Of a stretch of DNA of 64,000 bases, positions 18,957 through 28,116 are shown piece after piece. This DNA is from Heliobacterium chlorum (lineage in GTDB: Bacteria > Bacillota > Desulfitobacteriia > Heliobacteriales > Heliobacteriaceae): contig NZ_JACVHF010000010.1 of the NCBI RefSeq assembly GCF_014502795.1, positions 62,001-126,000 on the forward strand. Direction: 5' to 3'. Position numbers and translations under genes: made by a program. Positions within the stretch are counted from its first letter, which is position 1, and each line of letters opens with the position of its first letter. The notes under the pieces were generated by a model. That model ran no database searches. It was not told where the DNA came from and was given only the letters and a program-made list of their open reading frames with translations.

Positions 18957-19610
18957 GTGGTGACAACTATCGAACTGTCCGAACGTCAGGTCAAAATCGT
19001 ACAGATTGTTAAAGAACGTGGTCCCATCACAGGTGAACAGATCGCTGATTTGTTGAATCTGACTCGTGCCACATTACGACCTGACCTGGCTATTCTCACC
19101 ATGTCTGGTATTCTGGAAGCTCGTCCTCGAGTGGGCTATTATTACAACAGCCGCTCAGGAAATACATTAGTCGCTCGGGCTATCGGAAAACTACGGGTGA
19201 AAGACATCAAATCCCTGGCCATCGTCGTGAGGGAGTCGGCCAGTGTCTATGACGCTGTAGTCACCATGTTCACCGAAGATGTAGGTACCTTATCCGTGGT
19301 GGACGGGGAAGGGTATTTAGTCGGCATTGTATCCCGAAAAGATCTCTTAAAAATCGCCATCGGCGGGGGAGACGTTCATAAAATGCCTATCGGCATGGTG
19401 ATGACACGGATGCCCAACATCGTTACCATCACTCCTGATGACACCGTTTACCTGGCTGCCAGACGGCTTATCGCTCATCAGATTGACGCTCTGCCGGTTG
19501 TCCGAACTTATGTGATGCCCAACGGGGAAGAGCGGCTGGAAGTGGTTGGCCGGTTGACGAAGACGAATATCACCCGATTATTTGTAGAACTTGGTGACGG
19601 AGAGAATTAA
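18957..19610 (+). CDS. ccpN: CcpN-type regulator (HTH plus two CBS domains)
   Basis: Transcriptional regulator of the YqzB/CcpN family, which in Bacillus represses gluconeogenic genes. N-terminal winged helix (GPITGEQIADLLNLTRATLRPDLAIL without interruption) is followed by a CBS pair (about 80-210), the likely ligand-sensing part. The match to CcpN (IELSERQ, RATLRPDLAILTMSG, RPRVGY) is strong. Tandem GTG codons at 18957 and 18960 fit the family N-terminus. The best ribosome-binding site (AGGGTGGTGA) overlaps them, so ATC 18969 is a remote alternative. The ppdR and ppdK neighbours suggest control of pyruvate-PEP conversion. Confidence 0.93.
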   Translation: MVTTIELSERQVKIVQIVKERGPITGEQIADLLNLTRATLRPDLAILTMSGILEARPRVGYYYNSRSGNTLVARAIGKLRVKDIKSLAIVVRESASVYDAVVTMFTEDVGTLSVVDGEGYLVGIVSRKDLLKIAIGGGDVHKMPIGMVMTRMPNIVTITPDDTVYLAARRLIAHQIDALPVVRTYVMPNGEERLEVVGRLTKTNITRLFVELGDGEN

Positions 19611-19630
19611 GGAAGTTCTGTGAACAGACG

Positions 19631-20488
19631 GTGAATGAAACCGGGGAGGGGAACAAAATCTCTACTGCCAATGGTGTAAAGCCCGTTGTCTATGTTGTCT
19701 CCGACTCCATCGGCGAAACGGCAGAGTTTGTTGTTCGTGCCGCCGCCAGTCAGTTTGACGGCAGCGGGGTGGAGATCAAGAGAGTGCCTTATGTATCAGA
19801 AAAGTGCCATATTGCAGATATCATCGACGAAGCAGCAGGCAAACCTTGCATCATCGCTTACACCCTGGTGATTCAGGAGATGAAAGAAGCGCTGCTGCAG
19901 ATGGCCCAGGAAAAAGGTATTCAGACTGTGGACATCATGGGACCGATGATTCAAGGGATACAGAAGTTGACCAACTTGCAGCCGGCTCTGAAACCAGGAC
20001 TGCTGCATCAACTGGATGAACAATACTTTCGGAAAGTCGAGGCTATCGAGTTCGCCGTCAAATATGACGACGGAAAAGATCCTCGCGGCATTCTGCATGC
20101 CGATGTCATCCTAATCGGTGTGTCCCGGACATCCAAAACGCCGGTCTGTATGTACTTGGCTCACAAGCGAATAAAAGCAGCCAACGTCCCCTTAGTCCCA
20201 GAAGTAGCGCCACCGGAAGAACTGTTCCAATTGCCTCGGCGAAAAGTCATCGGATTGACCATCTCGCCAAGTCTTCTCAATGGCATCCGTACAGAACGAT
20301 TAAAGACACTGGGCTTGGCTGGCACAGCCGATTACGCCAGTTTTGAACGAATCATGGGTGAACTGGAATATGCCGATTCCATCATGAAGCGAGTCGGGTG
20401 TCCCATTATCAATGTCACGAACAAAGCGGTAGAAGAAACTGCCGCCAAAGTTTTAGAATATTACTATCGGGGGGAACGGAATGTCTAA
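19631..20488 (+). CDS. ppdR: PPDK regulatory kinase/phosphatase
   Basis: Bifunctional DUF299 enzyme that inactivates pyruvate phosphate dikinase by ADP-dependent phosphorylation and reactivates it by pyrophosphate-generating phosphorolysis. It has VVYVVSDSIGETAEFV at the N-terminus and the P-loop-like GVSRTSKTPVCMYLA. GTG 19631 is the conventional start, but its ribosome-binding site is weak. GGGGAGGGG at 19643-19651 sits six bases before an in-frame ATC at 19658. It overlaps ppdK by 8 bp; regulator and target are adjacent. Confidence 0.94.
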   Translation: MNETGEGNKISTANGVKPVVYVVSDSIGETAEFVVRAAASQFDGSGVEIKRVPYVSEKCHIADIIDEAAGKPCIIAYTLVIQEMKEALLQMAQEKGIQTVDIMGPMIQGIQKLTNLQPALKPGLLHQLDEQYFRKVEAIEFAVKYDDGKDPRGILHADVILIGVSRTSKTPVCMYLAHKRIKAANVPLVPEVAPPEELFQLPRRKVIGLTISPSLLNGIRTERLKTLGLAGTADYASFERIMGELEYADSIMKRVGCPIINVTNKAVEETAAKVLEYYYRGERNV

Positions 20489-23162
20489 GAAATGGGTCTA
20501 TCTATTTGAAGAAGGGAAAGCGGAGATGAAATCCCTTCTCGGAGGAAAAGGGGCCAACTTGGCCGAGATGACCAATATCGGTCTGCCTGTACCTCCCGGT
20601 CTTACGATCACTACAGAAGCATGTAATGCTTACTATGATCATGGAAAAGACTTTCCCGAGTCTTTGATGAGCCAGGTGAAAGCGGCTCTCGAACAAGTCG
20701 AAGCGAAACTAGGGAAAAAATTCGGAGACCCGCAAAATCCTCTGCTCGTGTCGGTTCGCTCCGGTGCTGTCTTCTCGATGCCGGGGATGATGGACACGAT
20801 CCTGAACCTGGGGTTGAACGATGAAACCGTAAACGGTCTGACCGAAGCGACCCAGAATCGTCGCTTTGCCCTCGACTGCTACCGTCGCTTTATTCAGATG
20901 TATTCTGACGTCGTTCTCGGAGCTTCCCATGCCGAGTTCGAACACATTTTAGAATCCTACCGAGACAAACAAGGCGTTCGTTTTGATAATGAACTGAGCC
21001 CTGAGTCGCTGAGCGCCATGATTGAAGACTTCAAAGTGATGGTCAAGAAGACAACCGGACAATTGTTCCCTCAAGACCCGATGGCTCAGTTAGAAGGAGC
21101 CATCCGTGCAGTCTTCTCCTCTTGGAATAACGATCGCGCCATCATCTATCGTCAAATCCACAAGATCCCCGATGATCTTGGCACCGCTGTCAATGTGCAG
21201 TCGATGGTCTTCGGTAACATGGGTAATGACTGCGGCACTGGTGTAGCCTTCACCCGCAACCCTTCGACCGGGGAAAAGACTCTCTACGGTGAATACTTGA
21301 TCAATGCTCAAGGGGAAGATGTTGTCGCTGGTATTCGGACTCCTTTACATATCTCTCTTCTTCAAGAAGAAATGCCGGCAGTCTTCGATCAGTTTGTCAA
21401 TATCTGCGGTATTCTCGAGAAACATTATCGAAACATGCAGGACATTGAATTCACCATTCAAGGCGGAAAACTTTGGATGCTGCAGACCCGTAACGGAAAA
21501 CGTACTGCCGCCGCTGCCGTGAAGATCGCCGTAGACATGGTCGAAGAAGGTTTGATCAGCAAAGAGGAAGCGATCCAGCGAGTCGAGCCGGAACATCTGG
21601 ATCAGTTGCTTCACCGCCGAATCGACCCGACGGCCAAACTGACCGTCATTGCCACCGGTTTGCCTGCCTCCCCCGGCGCCGCCTCTGGCAAAATTGTCTT
21701 TGACGCCGATGAAGCAGAAGCTCTCGGAAAAACAGGAGAAAAAATCATCCTCGTCCGGACCGAAACGACGCCCGATGACATTCACGGGATCGTTCAAGCC
21801 CAAGGCATCTTGACCAGCCGTGGCGGTATGACCTCCCACGCTGCTGTCGTCGCCCGCCAGATGGGCAAGACTTGTGTCTGCGGCTGCGAAAGCTTGCGCA
21901 TCGACTATGCACGTCAAGAGTTCGTCGTTCCGACTGCTGCAGGCGATTTGAAAGCCTACAAAAAAGGCGATACCATCTCAATCGATGGATCTACGGGACG
22001 GGTGATTGAAGGCGTTGTACCGATGCTCGAACCGGAACTCACCAGTGAATTCCAGACCCTGCTGTCCTGGGCTGATGAAATCCGGACCATCGGTGTTCGA
22101 GCCAACGCTGATAAACCACAAGAGGCAGCACAAGCGCGGGCTTTCGGCGCTACCGGTATCGGTCTTTGCCGTACGGAGCATATGTTCATGGCCCAAGAGA
22201 GACTCCCTATCGTACAGGAAATGATCCTGTCCCAGAACTTAGAAGAACGGCAGGTCGCCTTAGCCAAACTGCTTCCCATGCAGCAAGAAGACTTCTATGG
22301 TATCCTCAAAGCCATGTCCGGATTCCCTGTTTGTATTCGTCTGCTCGATCCTCCTCTCCACGAGTTCTTGCCCAATGAGGAAGACCTAGTCGTAGAAGTC
22401 ACGAAAATGCGCTGTGCTTTAGAATACGCTGACGATCAAAAAGAAGCTATTCTGTCTAAGCTGGAAGAGACGGAAGCACTGCTGAAAAAAGTCCGCACCC
22501 TCCACGAATTTAACCCCATGCTCGGTCACCGGGGATGCCGCTTAGGGATCACCTACCCGGAAATTTACGGGATGCAAGCGCGGGCTATTTTCCAAGCTGT
22601 AGCCCAATTGGTACAAGAGGGCTACGAGGTAGAGCCTGAAGTGGAAATTCCGCTGGTCGTTCACATTAATGAGTTGGCGTTCCTGCGTCAACTGGTTGTC
22701 GATACAGCCGAAGCGGTAATGGCTGAGACGGGTGTCAAATTTGAATACACTGTAGGTACCATGATCGAAGTGCCTCGGGCAGCCCTCACGGCCGATCAAA
22801 TCGCCAAAGAGGCTCAGTTCTTCTCCTTCGGTACGAACGACCTCACCCAGACCACCTTTGGCTTCTCTCGTGACGATGCCGAATCGAAGTTCCTTGGCTA
22901 TTACAGAGATCGTAAGATCCTCCCGGAAAACCCCTTCATCGTGCTGGATCGAGAAGGCGTCGGCCAACTGATGAAGATCGCCGTGGAAAAAGGCCGTGCG
23001 ACCCGTCCCGAACTGCTTGTAGGTATCTGCGGTGAACATGGCGGCGAGCCTTCGTCCATCGAGTTTTGCCATCTCATCGGTTTGGACTTTGTCTCCTGCA
23101 GCCCCTACCGGGTTCCCATCGCTCGTCTAGCCGCAGCCCAAGCGGCCGTCAAAAACAGCTAA
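20481..23162 (+). CDS. ppdK: Pyruvate, phosphate dikinase
   Basis: Reversible ATP + phosphate + pyruvate to AMP + pyrophosphate + PEP. 893 residues in the usual order: ATP-grasp domain, phosphohistidine domain (GGMTSHAAVVARQMGK, catalytic His near residue 456 with the preceding Thr that ppdR phosphorylates), and a C-terminal PEP/pyruvate barrel ending GICGEHGGEPSSIEF. ATG 20481 follows GGGGGGAACGG. It supports gluconeogenesis or pyrophosphate-linked glycolysis. Confidence 0.97.
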   Translation: MSKKWVYLFEEGKAEMKSLLGGKGANLAEMTNIGLPVPPGLTITTEACNAYYDHGKDFPESLMSQVKAALEQVEAKLGKKFGDPQNPLLVSVRSGAVFSMPGMMDTILNLGLNDETVNGLTEATQNRRFALDCYRRFIQMYSDVVLGASHAEFEHILESYRDKQGVRFDNELSPESLSAMIEDFKVMVKKTTGQLFPQDPMAQLEGAIRAVFSSWNNDRAIIYRQIHKIPDDLGTAVNVQSMVFGNMGNDCGTGVAFTRNPSTGEKTLYGEYLINAQGEDVVAGIRTPLHISLLQEEMPAVFDQFVNICGILEKHYRNMQDIEFTIQGGKLWMLQTRNGKRTAAAAVKIAVDMVEEGLISKEEAIQRVEPEHLDQLLHRRIDPTAKLTVIATGLPASPGAASGKIVFDADEAEALGKTGEKIILVRTETTPDDIHGIVQAQGILTSRGGMTSHAAVVARQMGKTCVCGCESLRIDYARQEFVVPTAAGDLKAYKKGDTISIDGSTGRVIEGVVPMLEPELTSEFQTLLSWADEIRTIGVRANADKPQEAAQARAFGATGIGLCRTEHMFMAQERLPIVQEMILSQNLEERQVALAKLLPMQQEDFYGILKAMSGFPVCIRLLDPPLHEFLPNEEDLVVEVTKMRCALEYADDQKEAILSKLEETEALLKKVRTLHEFNPMLGHRGCRLGITYPEIYGMQARAIFQAVAQLVQEGYEVEPEVEIPLVVHINELAFLRQLVVDTAEAVMAETGVKFEYTVGTMIEVPRAALTADQIAKEAQFFSFGTNDLTQTTFGFSRDDAESKFLGYYRDRKILPENPFIVLDREGVGQLMKIAVEKGRATRPELLVGICGEHGGEPSSIEFCHLIGLDFVSCSPYRVPIARLAAAQAAVKNS

Positions 23163-23205
23163 TCAAAGGCTTATATTTTGATTTTATCCGGGCAAAACTA
23201 GGACC

Positions 23206-23355
23206 ATGATAGAAGTATTTGATGATGATGAACTCTTTCAAACAGAAATGCCCGGTGAACTCATTCCGCTCGCTTCCCAGGTGGATCAAAAAACAGGAAC
23301 GAAAAGAACCCAAAAAAATGGTCATAAAGACCCCAGTGAATTGCATAGACTATAA
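23206..23355 (+). CDS. Possible 49-residue protein of unknown function
   Basis: Short frame with an acidic start (MIEVFDDDELFQTEMPGELI) and a basic, polar end (TKRTQKNGHKDPSELHRL). No family recognised and no membrane segment. The ribosome-binding signal is weak (TAGGACC), and the end overlaps the -10 box of the small RNA candidate that follows. It may be real or chance. Confidence 0.35.
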   Translation: MIEVFDDDELFQTEMPGELIPLASQVDQKTGTKRTQKNGHKDPSELHRL

Positions 23356-23437
23356 TGGATTATATTTCCAACGCAGGTGTGGCAGCGGAGCCACTGCGTT
23401 CTGTGCCCTTGGCAGTATGCCAAGGGATTTTTCTTTT
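23351..23437 (+). ncRNA. Candidate small RNA with two hairpins
   Basis: TATAAT at 23351-23356 would start transcription near 23363. The transcript would hold a hairpin with arms AACGCA...GTGGC and GCCAC...TGCGTT (23370-23400), then a strong terminator CCCTTGGCA/TGCCAAGGG (23406-23426) with ATTTTTCTTTT. No -35 box is convincing and no known riboswitch was recognised. It could be a free-standing RNA or simply the delayed ppdK terminator. Confidence 0.45.
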
Positions 23438-23627
23438 AAACAAAACATTTACACGTACTGAAATGATAAGAAGGAATTATTAAGTTTTCGTAGAATAAAT
23501 TACCTAATTCGTAAAATCTAAGTCATAGATTTCCGTCGAATATAAGTTTATTAATTCGGTTTAAGGGTTCACTGCTATGGTAAAGTGGTGGGATCTTTCC
23601 TAAACTTTAAGGAGAGGTAACATATTC

Positions 23628-25658
23628 ATGTTCGAAAAGAACAGTGAAGAACCGAACACACTTGAGATTGACCTTTTATACCTGTTGACTCTATTGCAGA
23701 AAAAAGTGGCTCTTATTCTTTCGTTAACTTTATTAGCAGTCTTTATTTCTGCTTTTATCAGTAAATATATCCTTACGCCGGTTTATGAGGCTCGATCGCT
23801 GTTAATGGTCCTTCAAGCCGATGACTCTAAACAGATCGGCCGTAAGATGGAACAATTGGATTTAGAAGACGTCATCTCATTGGCCTCGAAAATGCCCGAT
23901 TATACCATGCAATCTTATGTGACTCAGATAAAAAGCGATGGCGTCTTACAGCGTGTCATTAATAAACTTGGATTGACAGACAACAATCCGTCTAGTCTCC
24001 AAGGGATGATCTCGGCTTCCCTGATCAAAGATACCAACTTGATCGAAGTTCGTGTCGATCATTCCGATCCTGTATTAGCGGCCAATATCGCCAATACGCT
24101 CGATTCCGAATTTGTTAACTTCATTACGGAAACTAACCTGGAAAAGTTAACGAAATCGGGAGCTTTGTTGGAACAACAAACGAACGAAGAAGAAAAAAAC
24201 TATCAAAACGCCGTTTCTACATTAAATAATTTTTTAATTCAGCCTCGCAACCCAGATTTATTGTCCAAAGACATTCAAAACATTTCTGATCTCCTATTGG
24301 AGTATGAAAAAAACAAAATGCTCGCGGAAGTTGAAGTCGAGGAATTGAACGGCTTAATAAATGAACTCAACAATCGGATAGAAAATACTTCACCTATGAT
24401 TTCAATCAAAGACGGAACTAAAGAAAGAACAATCGATAATTCCGATTATTATTCTTTACTGAGACAGCTACGGCAAAAGCAATATGAGTTGGAAGGAAAG
24501 AAAGCGAAGCTCCTGACCATTGAGAATGCCATCGCCGCATTACGAGCACGCTGGGAAAGCGTTCAGGAAGAATTAACGGTAAAACAGATGGAGCATGACC
24601 GACTAAAAGGGAATGTCGATCGTCTAGATAAAACACGTAATGTACTACATCAAAAACTGACAGACATACGCATCGCTAAGTCGGTGAATCAAGGCGAGAC
24701 AACAGTCAAATTCGCTTCTCCGGCAAGCACCCCTACAGCTCCAATCAAACCGAACCTCTCTTTCAATGTAACTATTGGACTCATCCTTGGATTTACGATT
24801 TCGGTCGTAATTGCCTTCTCGGTGGAGTTGTTAGATAAAACGATCAAATCGAAAATGGATATCTTGCGTAAATTGAAGATCCCTTATCTGGGCAGTGTGC
24901 CTTACTGCTATAAAACTAAAAGTAGAGATAAAAAGCAAAACATCATCTGGTATCCGAGAAGAGAATATAAAAATGTCAGTTATGATGATGTATCGCCGGA
25001 CATGCTGGAAATACCTAATTCCCCTGTCATAGAACTATACAGAGCCATCTGTACTGGTATGCGTTATCAAGCCTTAGACAAAGATAAAAAGGTGATTTTA
25101 TGTACGAGTACAGAACCCAAGGAAGGGAATTCAAATATTACGGCGAATATGGCGGTTACATTTGCTCAAACCGGGTTAAGAACATTGCTCATCGACGGAG
25201 ACTTACGTAGGCCTGTACAACACAAATTTTTTGGTATAAACAATCATTATGGTTTAAGCAACATCCTTTTAAACAACCTCCCCTTCCAAAAAGTGTTGAC
25301 CCCTAGTTCTTATCCGGGACTAGATATCATGACGAGCGGTCCTTTGCCCCCGAACCCTCCAGAACTTTTATCGGGACAGTACATAAAAAACATGTTGAAT
25401 GAAATTGTCGATAGGTATGACGTAGTACTTATCGATAGTCCGCCCATCGTATCAGTTACAGATTCCATCATCTTGGCAGGACTGGCTCACGGAACTGTGT
25501 TGAACGTGCGCACTCGTTATTGCCATATCGATACGGTGAAGGAAGCTATCTATCGTATTCATCAAGGAAAGGGAAAGATTATCGGAGCCATATTGATTGG
25601 AGTGGAAGGAAACAAGAAACATGTTCATTATCAGCGCCTCCAAAGAGAGTCTGATTAA
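23628..25658 (+). CDS. Wzz-type polysaccharide copolymerase fused to degenerate BY-kinase
   Basis: Membrane protein of 676 residues. Two membrane segments (about 30-50 and 383-405) flank a long coiled-coil outer region, the Wzz/chain-length layout. The C-terminal half resembles CpsD/CapB tyrosine kinases with Walker A' LLIDGDLRRP and Walker B VVLIDSPPIV. However, the P-loop reads EPKEGNSN where active kinases have PGEGKST, so the ATP-binding lysine is Asn 501. The C-terminal tail has only one tyrosine near its end instead of a cluster. It likely sets exopolysaccharide chain length or export without kinase activity. No glycosyltransferases are adjacent. Confidence 0.88.
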   Translation: MFEKNSEEPNTLEIDLLYLLTLLQKKVALILSLTLLAVFISAFISKYILTPVYEARSLLMVLQADDSKQIGRKMEQLDLEDVISLASKMPDYTMQSYVTQIKSDGVLQRVINKLGLTDNNPSSLQGMISASLIKDTNLIEVRVDHSDPVLAANIANTLDSEFVNFITETNLEKLTKSGALLEQQTNEEEKNYQNAVSTLNNFLIQPRNPDLLSKDIQNISDLLLEYEKNKMLAEVEVEELNGLINELNNRIENTSPMISIKDGTKERTIDNSDYYSLLRQLRQKQYELEGKKAKLLTIENAIAALRARWESVQEELTVKQMEHDRLKGNVDRLDKTRNVLHQKLTDIRIAKSVNQGETTVKFASPASTPTAPIKPNLSFNVTIGLILGFTISVVIAFSVELLDKTIKSKMDILRKLKIPYLGSVPYCYKTKSRDKKQNIIWYPRREYKNVSYDDVSPDMLEIPNSPVIELYRAICTGMRYQALDKDKKVILCTSTEPKEGNSNITANMAVTFAQTGLRTLLIDGDLRRPVQHKFFGINNHYGLSNILLNNLPFQKVLTPSSYPGLDIMTSGPLPPNPPELLSGQYIKNMLNEIVDRYDVVLIDSPPIVSVTDSIILAGLAHGTVLNVRTRYCHIDTVKEAIYRIHQGKGKIIGAILIGVEGNKKHVHYQRLQRESD

Positions 25659-25690
25659 AAAGCGGTGTCTTCTTCACCGCTTTTTTGTTT
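25657..25690 (+). terminator. Terminator after Wzz/BY-kinase gene
   Basis: AAGCGGTG and CACCGCTT arms around a short pyrimidine loop, then TTTTTTGTTTT. Confidence 0.88.
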
Positions 25691-25762
25691 TATTCAAAAG
25701 CAGGAATCTTTCTAGCTGTTCACGAAGTAAAGGTTATAAAAAACACTAAGGGAGGCCAATCC

Positions 25763-26545
25763 GTGACTGTAGGTGACGAATACGAGTTATTCATAAAAAA
25801 AGTGCACGCCAAAAGCGGATTAGATTTAGGCAATTACAAACGTCCTCAAATGGAAAGACGGATACGTACGCTCATGCGCTCACAGGGAGTCAACGACCTG
25901 CTCAGCTATTTCAACTTAATCGACAAAGATGCTGAACAGTACCGCAAATTCATCGATCATCTAACAATTAACGTGTCAGAATTTTTTCGCAACCCCGGCC
26001 AATGGGACGTATTGACGAACAAAATACTTCCCCTGTTGTTAAAAGAAAATCCCCAATTAAAAGTTTGGTCTGCCGGTTGTTCCACCGGAGAAGAACCTTA
26101 TAGCTTAGCCATGACGATGATGGAATCTCGTTGTGACTTGCGAAATAAGGTCTTGGCTACCGATATCGACAAAGAAGTACTGAGAAAAGCACAGCTAGGG
26201 ATATATTCGGCCAAATCGCTGGCCAACATGTCTCCGGAAATGGTGAAGAAATACTTTGATGACCAAGGCGGCGGATTCTTCCGGGTAAAAGATGAAGTCA
26301 AAAGGCAGGTAAAATTTCAACAACAAAACCTGTTGAAAGATTCCTTTGAGTCTAATTTTGACCTCATTCTTTGCCGAAATGTCGTCATATACTTTACAGA
26401 AGAGACGAAAACCATGCTCTATAAGCGGTTTCATCAAGCCATGCGCAAAGGAGGGATTCTGTTTACCGGTTCAACGGAACAGATTTTCCAAGCTCGTGAA
26501 CTTGGCTTAACTACGGCGGCCACATTCTTTTATCAAAAAACATAA
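25763..26545 (+). CDS. cheR: Chemotaxis protein methyltransferase CheR
   Basis: SAM-dependent methylation of glutamates on chemoreceptors. N-terminal helical CheR domain (LDLGNYKRPQMERRIRTLM) and the Rossmann methyltransferase domain (VWSAGCSTGEEPYSLAM, ILCRNVVIYF). GTG 25763 follows AAGGGAGG by about five bases and gives 260 residues; the open frame upstream is ignored. It stands alone here, without cheB or other che genes. The only receptor in the window is at 42.8-44.5 kb. Confidence 0.94.
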   Translation: MTVGDEYELFIKKVHAKSGLDLGNYKRPQMERRIRTLMRSQGVNDLLSYFNLIDKDAEQYRKFIDHLTINVSEFFRNPGQWDVLTNKILPLLLKENPQLKVWSAGCSTGEEPYSLAMTMMESRCDLRNKVLATDIDKEVLRKAQLGIYSAKSLANMSPEMVKKYFDDQGGGFFRVKDEVKRQVKFQQQNLLKDSFESNFDLILCRNVVIYFTEETKTMLYKRFHQAMRKGGILFTGSTEQIFQARELGLTTAATFFYQKT

Positions 26546-26553
26546 TCAAGGGG

Positions 26554-26763
26554 GTGGAGTCTATTTTTGCATTCGTCGTATTCCTACTCGTCTATATAGG
26601 AGCCGGTTACGCTTTTTGGTTTTGGATGAGAGCTGATGACGCTGTGGAGAGACAATGGAAAAGCCTCACGACTCATTCGAAATGGGTCATGTGGCTTGGC
26701 TGGCCTTTTGCAATGTTTGGAGTCATGTTCAACAGCTTCAAAACAAAGAAAACGAGCCGATAA
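26554..26763 (+). CDS. Small membrane protein of unknown function
   Basis: About 69 residues with two hydrophobic stretches (FAFVVFLLVYIGAGYAFWFWM and WVMWLGWPFAMFGVMF) and a basic tail. GTG 26554 overlaps its ribosome-binding site AAGGGGGTGG, so the true start could be the in-frame ATT at 26563. It sits 8 bp after cheR and has its own terminator, so the two are co-transcribed. No family recognised. Confidence 0.7.
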   Translation: MESIFAFVVFLLVYIGAGYAFWFWMRADDAVERQWKSLTTHSKWVMWLGWPFAMFGVMFNSFKTKKTSR

Positions 26764-26764
26764 C

Positions 26765-26790
26765 AAAACGCCCCGTACGGGGCGTTTTCT
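26765..26790. terminator. Symmetric terminator
   Basis: AAAACGCCCC and GGGGCGTTTT around GTAC, with T-run on both strands; can end transcription in both directions. Confidence 0.88.
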
Positions 26791-26866
26791 CTAGTTACGC
26801 ATAAAATAGCCACGGCTATCAAATAAATAATCTAGAGCGTAAAGGGTTGTAATGGAGGTCTGCTTA

Positions 26867-27388
26867 ATGCCTATATTTACTATCGGTGTGCATACGCCCC
26901 AGATTGATCCAGACACCTACATTGCACCGACCGCTGTTGTGGGTGGTCAAGTGACGATAAAAAAAGGCAGCAGTCTTTGGTTTAACGTTGTCGCTCGTGG
27001 CGACTGCGGCCAGCCGATCATTGTTGGTGAGTATTCAAATGTTCAAGATAATGCGGTCCTACACACGGACCACTTTCATCCCATGGAAGTCGGTAATTGG
27101 GTCACTGTCGGTCATGGTGCCATCATTCACAGTGCCAAAATCGGTGATTATTCGCTGATTGGAATCGGCGCCATCATTCTGGACAATGCTCGCATCGGAG
27201 AACATTCTGTCGTAGGTGCTCATTCCTTAGTTCCCCCTGGTAAGGAATTCCCACCCTACAGTTTAATCATGGGAAACCCTGCAAAGCTTATCAAGACATT
27301 GACTCCCGAAGAGGCAGAGCGGTTCAAAGGGAATGCTGAACGGTACGTACAACTGTGGCAAGATAACTATAAGGGACGTATCGAGTAA
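26867..27388 (+). CDS. Gamma-class carbonic anhydrase-like protein
   Basis: Left-handed beta-helix protein (YrdA/CaiE-like, 173 residues) made of hexapeptide repeats. The histidine ligands typical of gamma carbonic anhydrases are present in AVLHTDHFHP and VGHGAIIHSAKIG. The trimer would bind one metal per interface and hydrate CO2, although many relatives lack proven activity. ATG 26867 has TGGAGGT seven bases upstream; an ATG at 26852 overlaps that site. Neighbours give no further clue. Confidence 0.88.
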   Translation: MPIFTIGVHTPQIDPDTYIAPTAVVGGQVTIKKGSSLWFNVVARGDCGQPIIVGEYSNVQDNAVLHTDHFHPMEVGNWVTVGHGAIIHSAKIGDYSLIGIGAIILDNARIGEHSVVGAHSLVPPGKEFPPYSLIMGNPAKLIKTLTPEEAERFKGNAERYVQLWQDNYKGRIE

Positions 27389-27391
27389 GAG

Positions 27392-27928
27392 CTAATCGGA
27401 CCCTTTCGTTGGCGCCCAAACCATCATATTCTGCGGAAGGTCTATCCGCTGTTGCTTTTCTGGCCCCGACAAAAGAAAGACTTGAAGAGGTTGTCTCCCG
27501 AAACTAATCGCCGATTCATGATCAGGCAGAAAAAAGTCCATTCGTCTACCACGGATTTTTCCCCCAATGTCTTGGGCTTCAAAAACCCTTCCAAAAGCAG
27601 GCACATAGACTTTAGTGCCTAGCGGAATGACATCGGGATCGACAGCCACCGTGTACCACGGTAGGGCTTTTTGTCCCGTTTTCGTAATGCCGTCGCTTTT
27701 TCCACAACAGTAAATACAAGCGTCATAAGCAGTGGCATCCACTTCCATAGGTGCTGTGATCCGATAGCCCAGCAAGGACAATTGAAGGATTGTTTTTCCG
27801 GATAAACTTTCGGGAATCGAAAGGGTATCTCTTTCTTGCTCGCCTTCAGTCTCTGTCGCTTCCGCAAAAACAGGGTGCAGTGCGAACAGAGCCAGCAGAA
27901 GAGGAAGCAAGTACCAGCGACGTATAAT
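27392..27928 (-). CDS. Secreted 3D-domain protein
   Basis: Secreted protein with a 3D domain (named for three Asp residues), the fold shared by MltA-type and YuiC/YocH-type murein lytic enzymes. The core reads VDPDVIPLGTKVYVP, then VFEAQDIGGKI and RRMDFFLP. A signal peptide is clear (LLPLLLALFALHPVFAEA). The only canonical start, TTG at 27910, leaves no positive n-region and lies 28 bases from GGGAG. An ATT at 27928, ten bases from GGGAG, adds IIRRWY, and an in-frame TGA lies just upstream. A wall-remodelling role is inferred. It converges on the carbonic anhydrase gene. Confidence 0.85.
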   Translation of the reverse strand: MIRRWYLLPLLLALFALHPVFAEATETEGEQERDTLSIPESLSGKTILQLSLLGYRITAPMEVDATAYDACIYCCGKSDGITKTGQKALPWYTVAVDPDVIPLGTKVYVPAFGRVFEAQDIGGKIRGRRMDFFLPDHESAISFGRQPLQVFLLSGPEKQQRIDLPQNMMVWAPTKGSD

Positions 27929-28116
27929 AGACCATCATCTCCCATAGGTGACTATCGCCGAATTACACTACTTCTAGGTTCTCGCAGTGGCCTTTTTTTA
28001 TGCATGAGCGGTTCGAGATAATGATGGTAAAAAACTAAACTGGTAAAATGTGCGGAAAAGGAAAAACTACTGTTGATCCTGCTACACCTCCGGAGGAAAC
28101 TGGAGGTGAACCTGTC

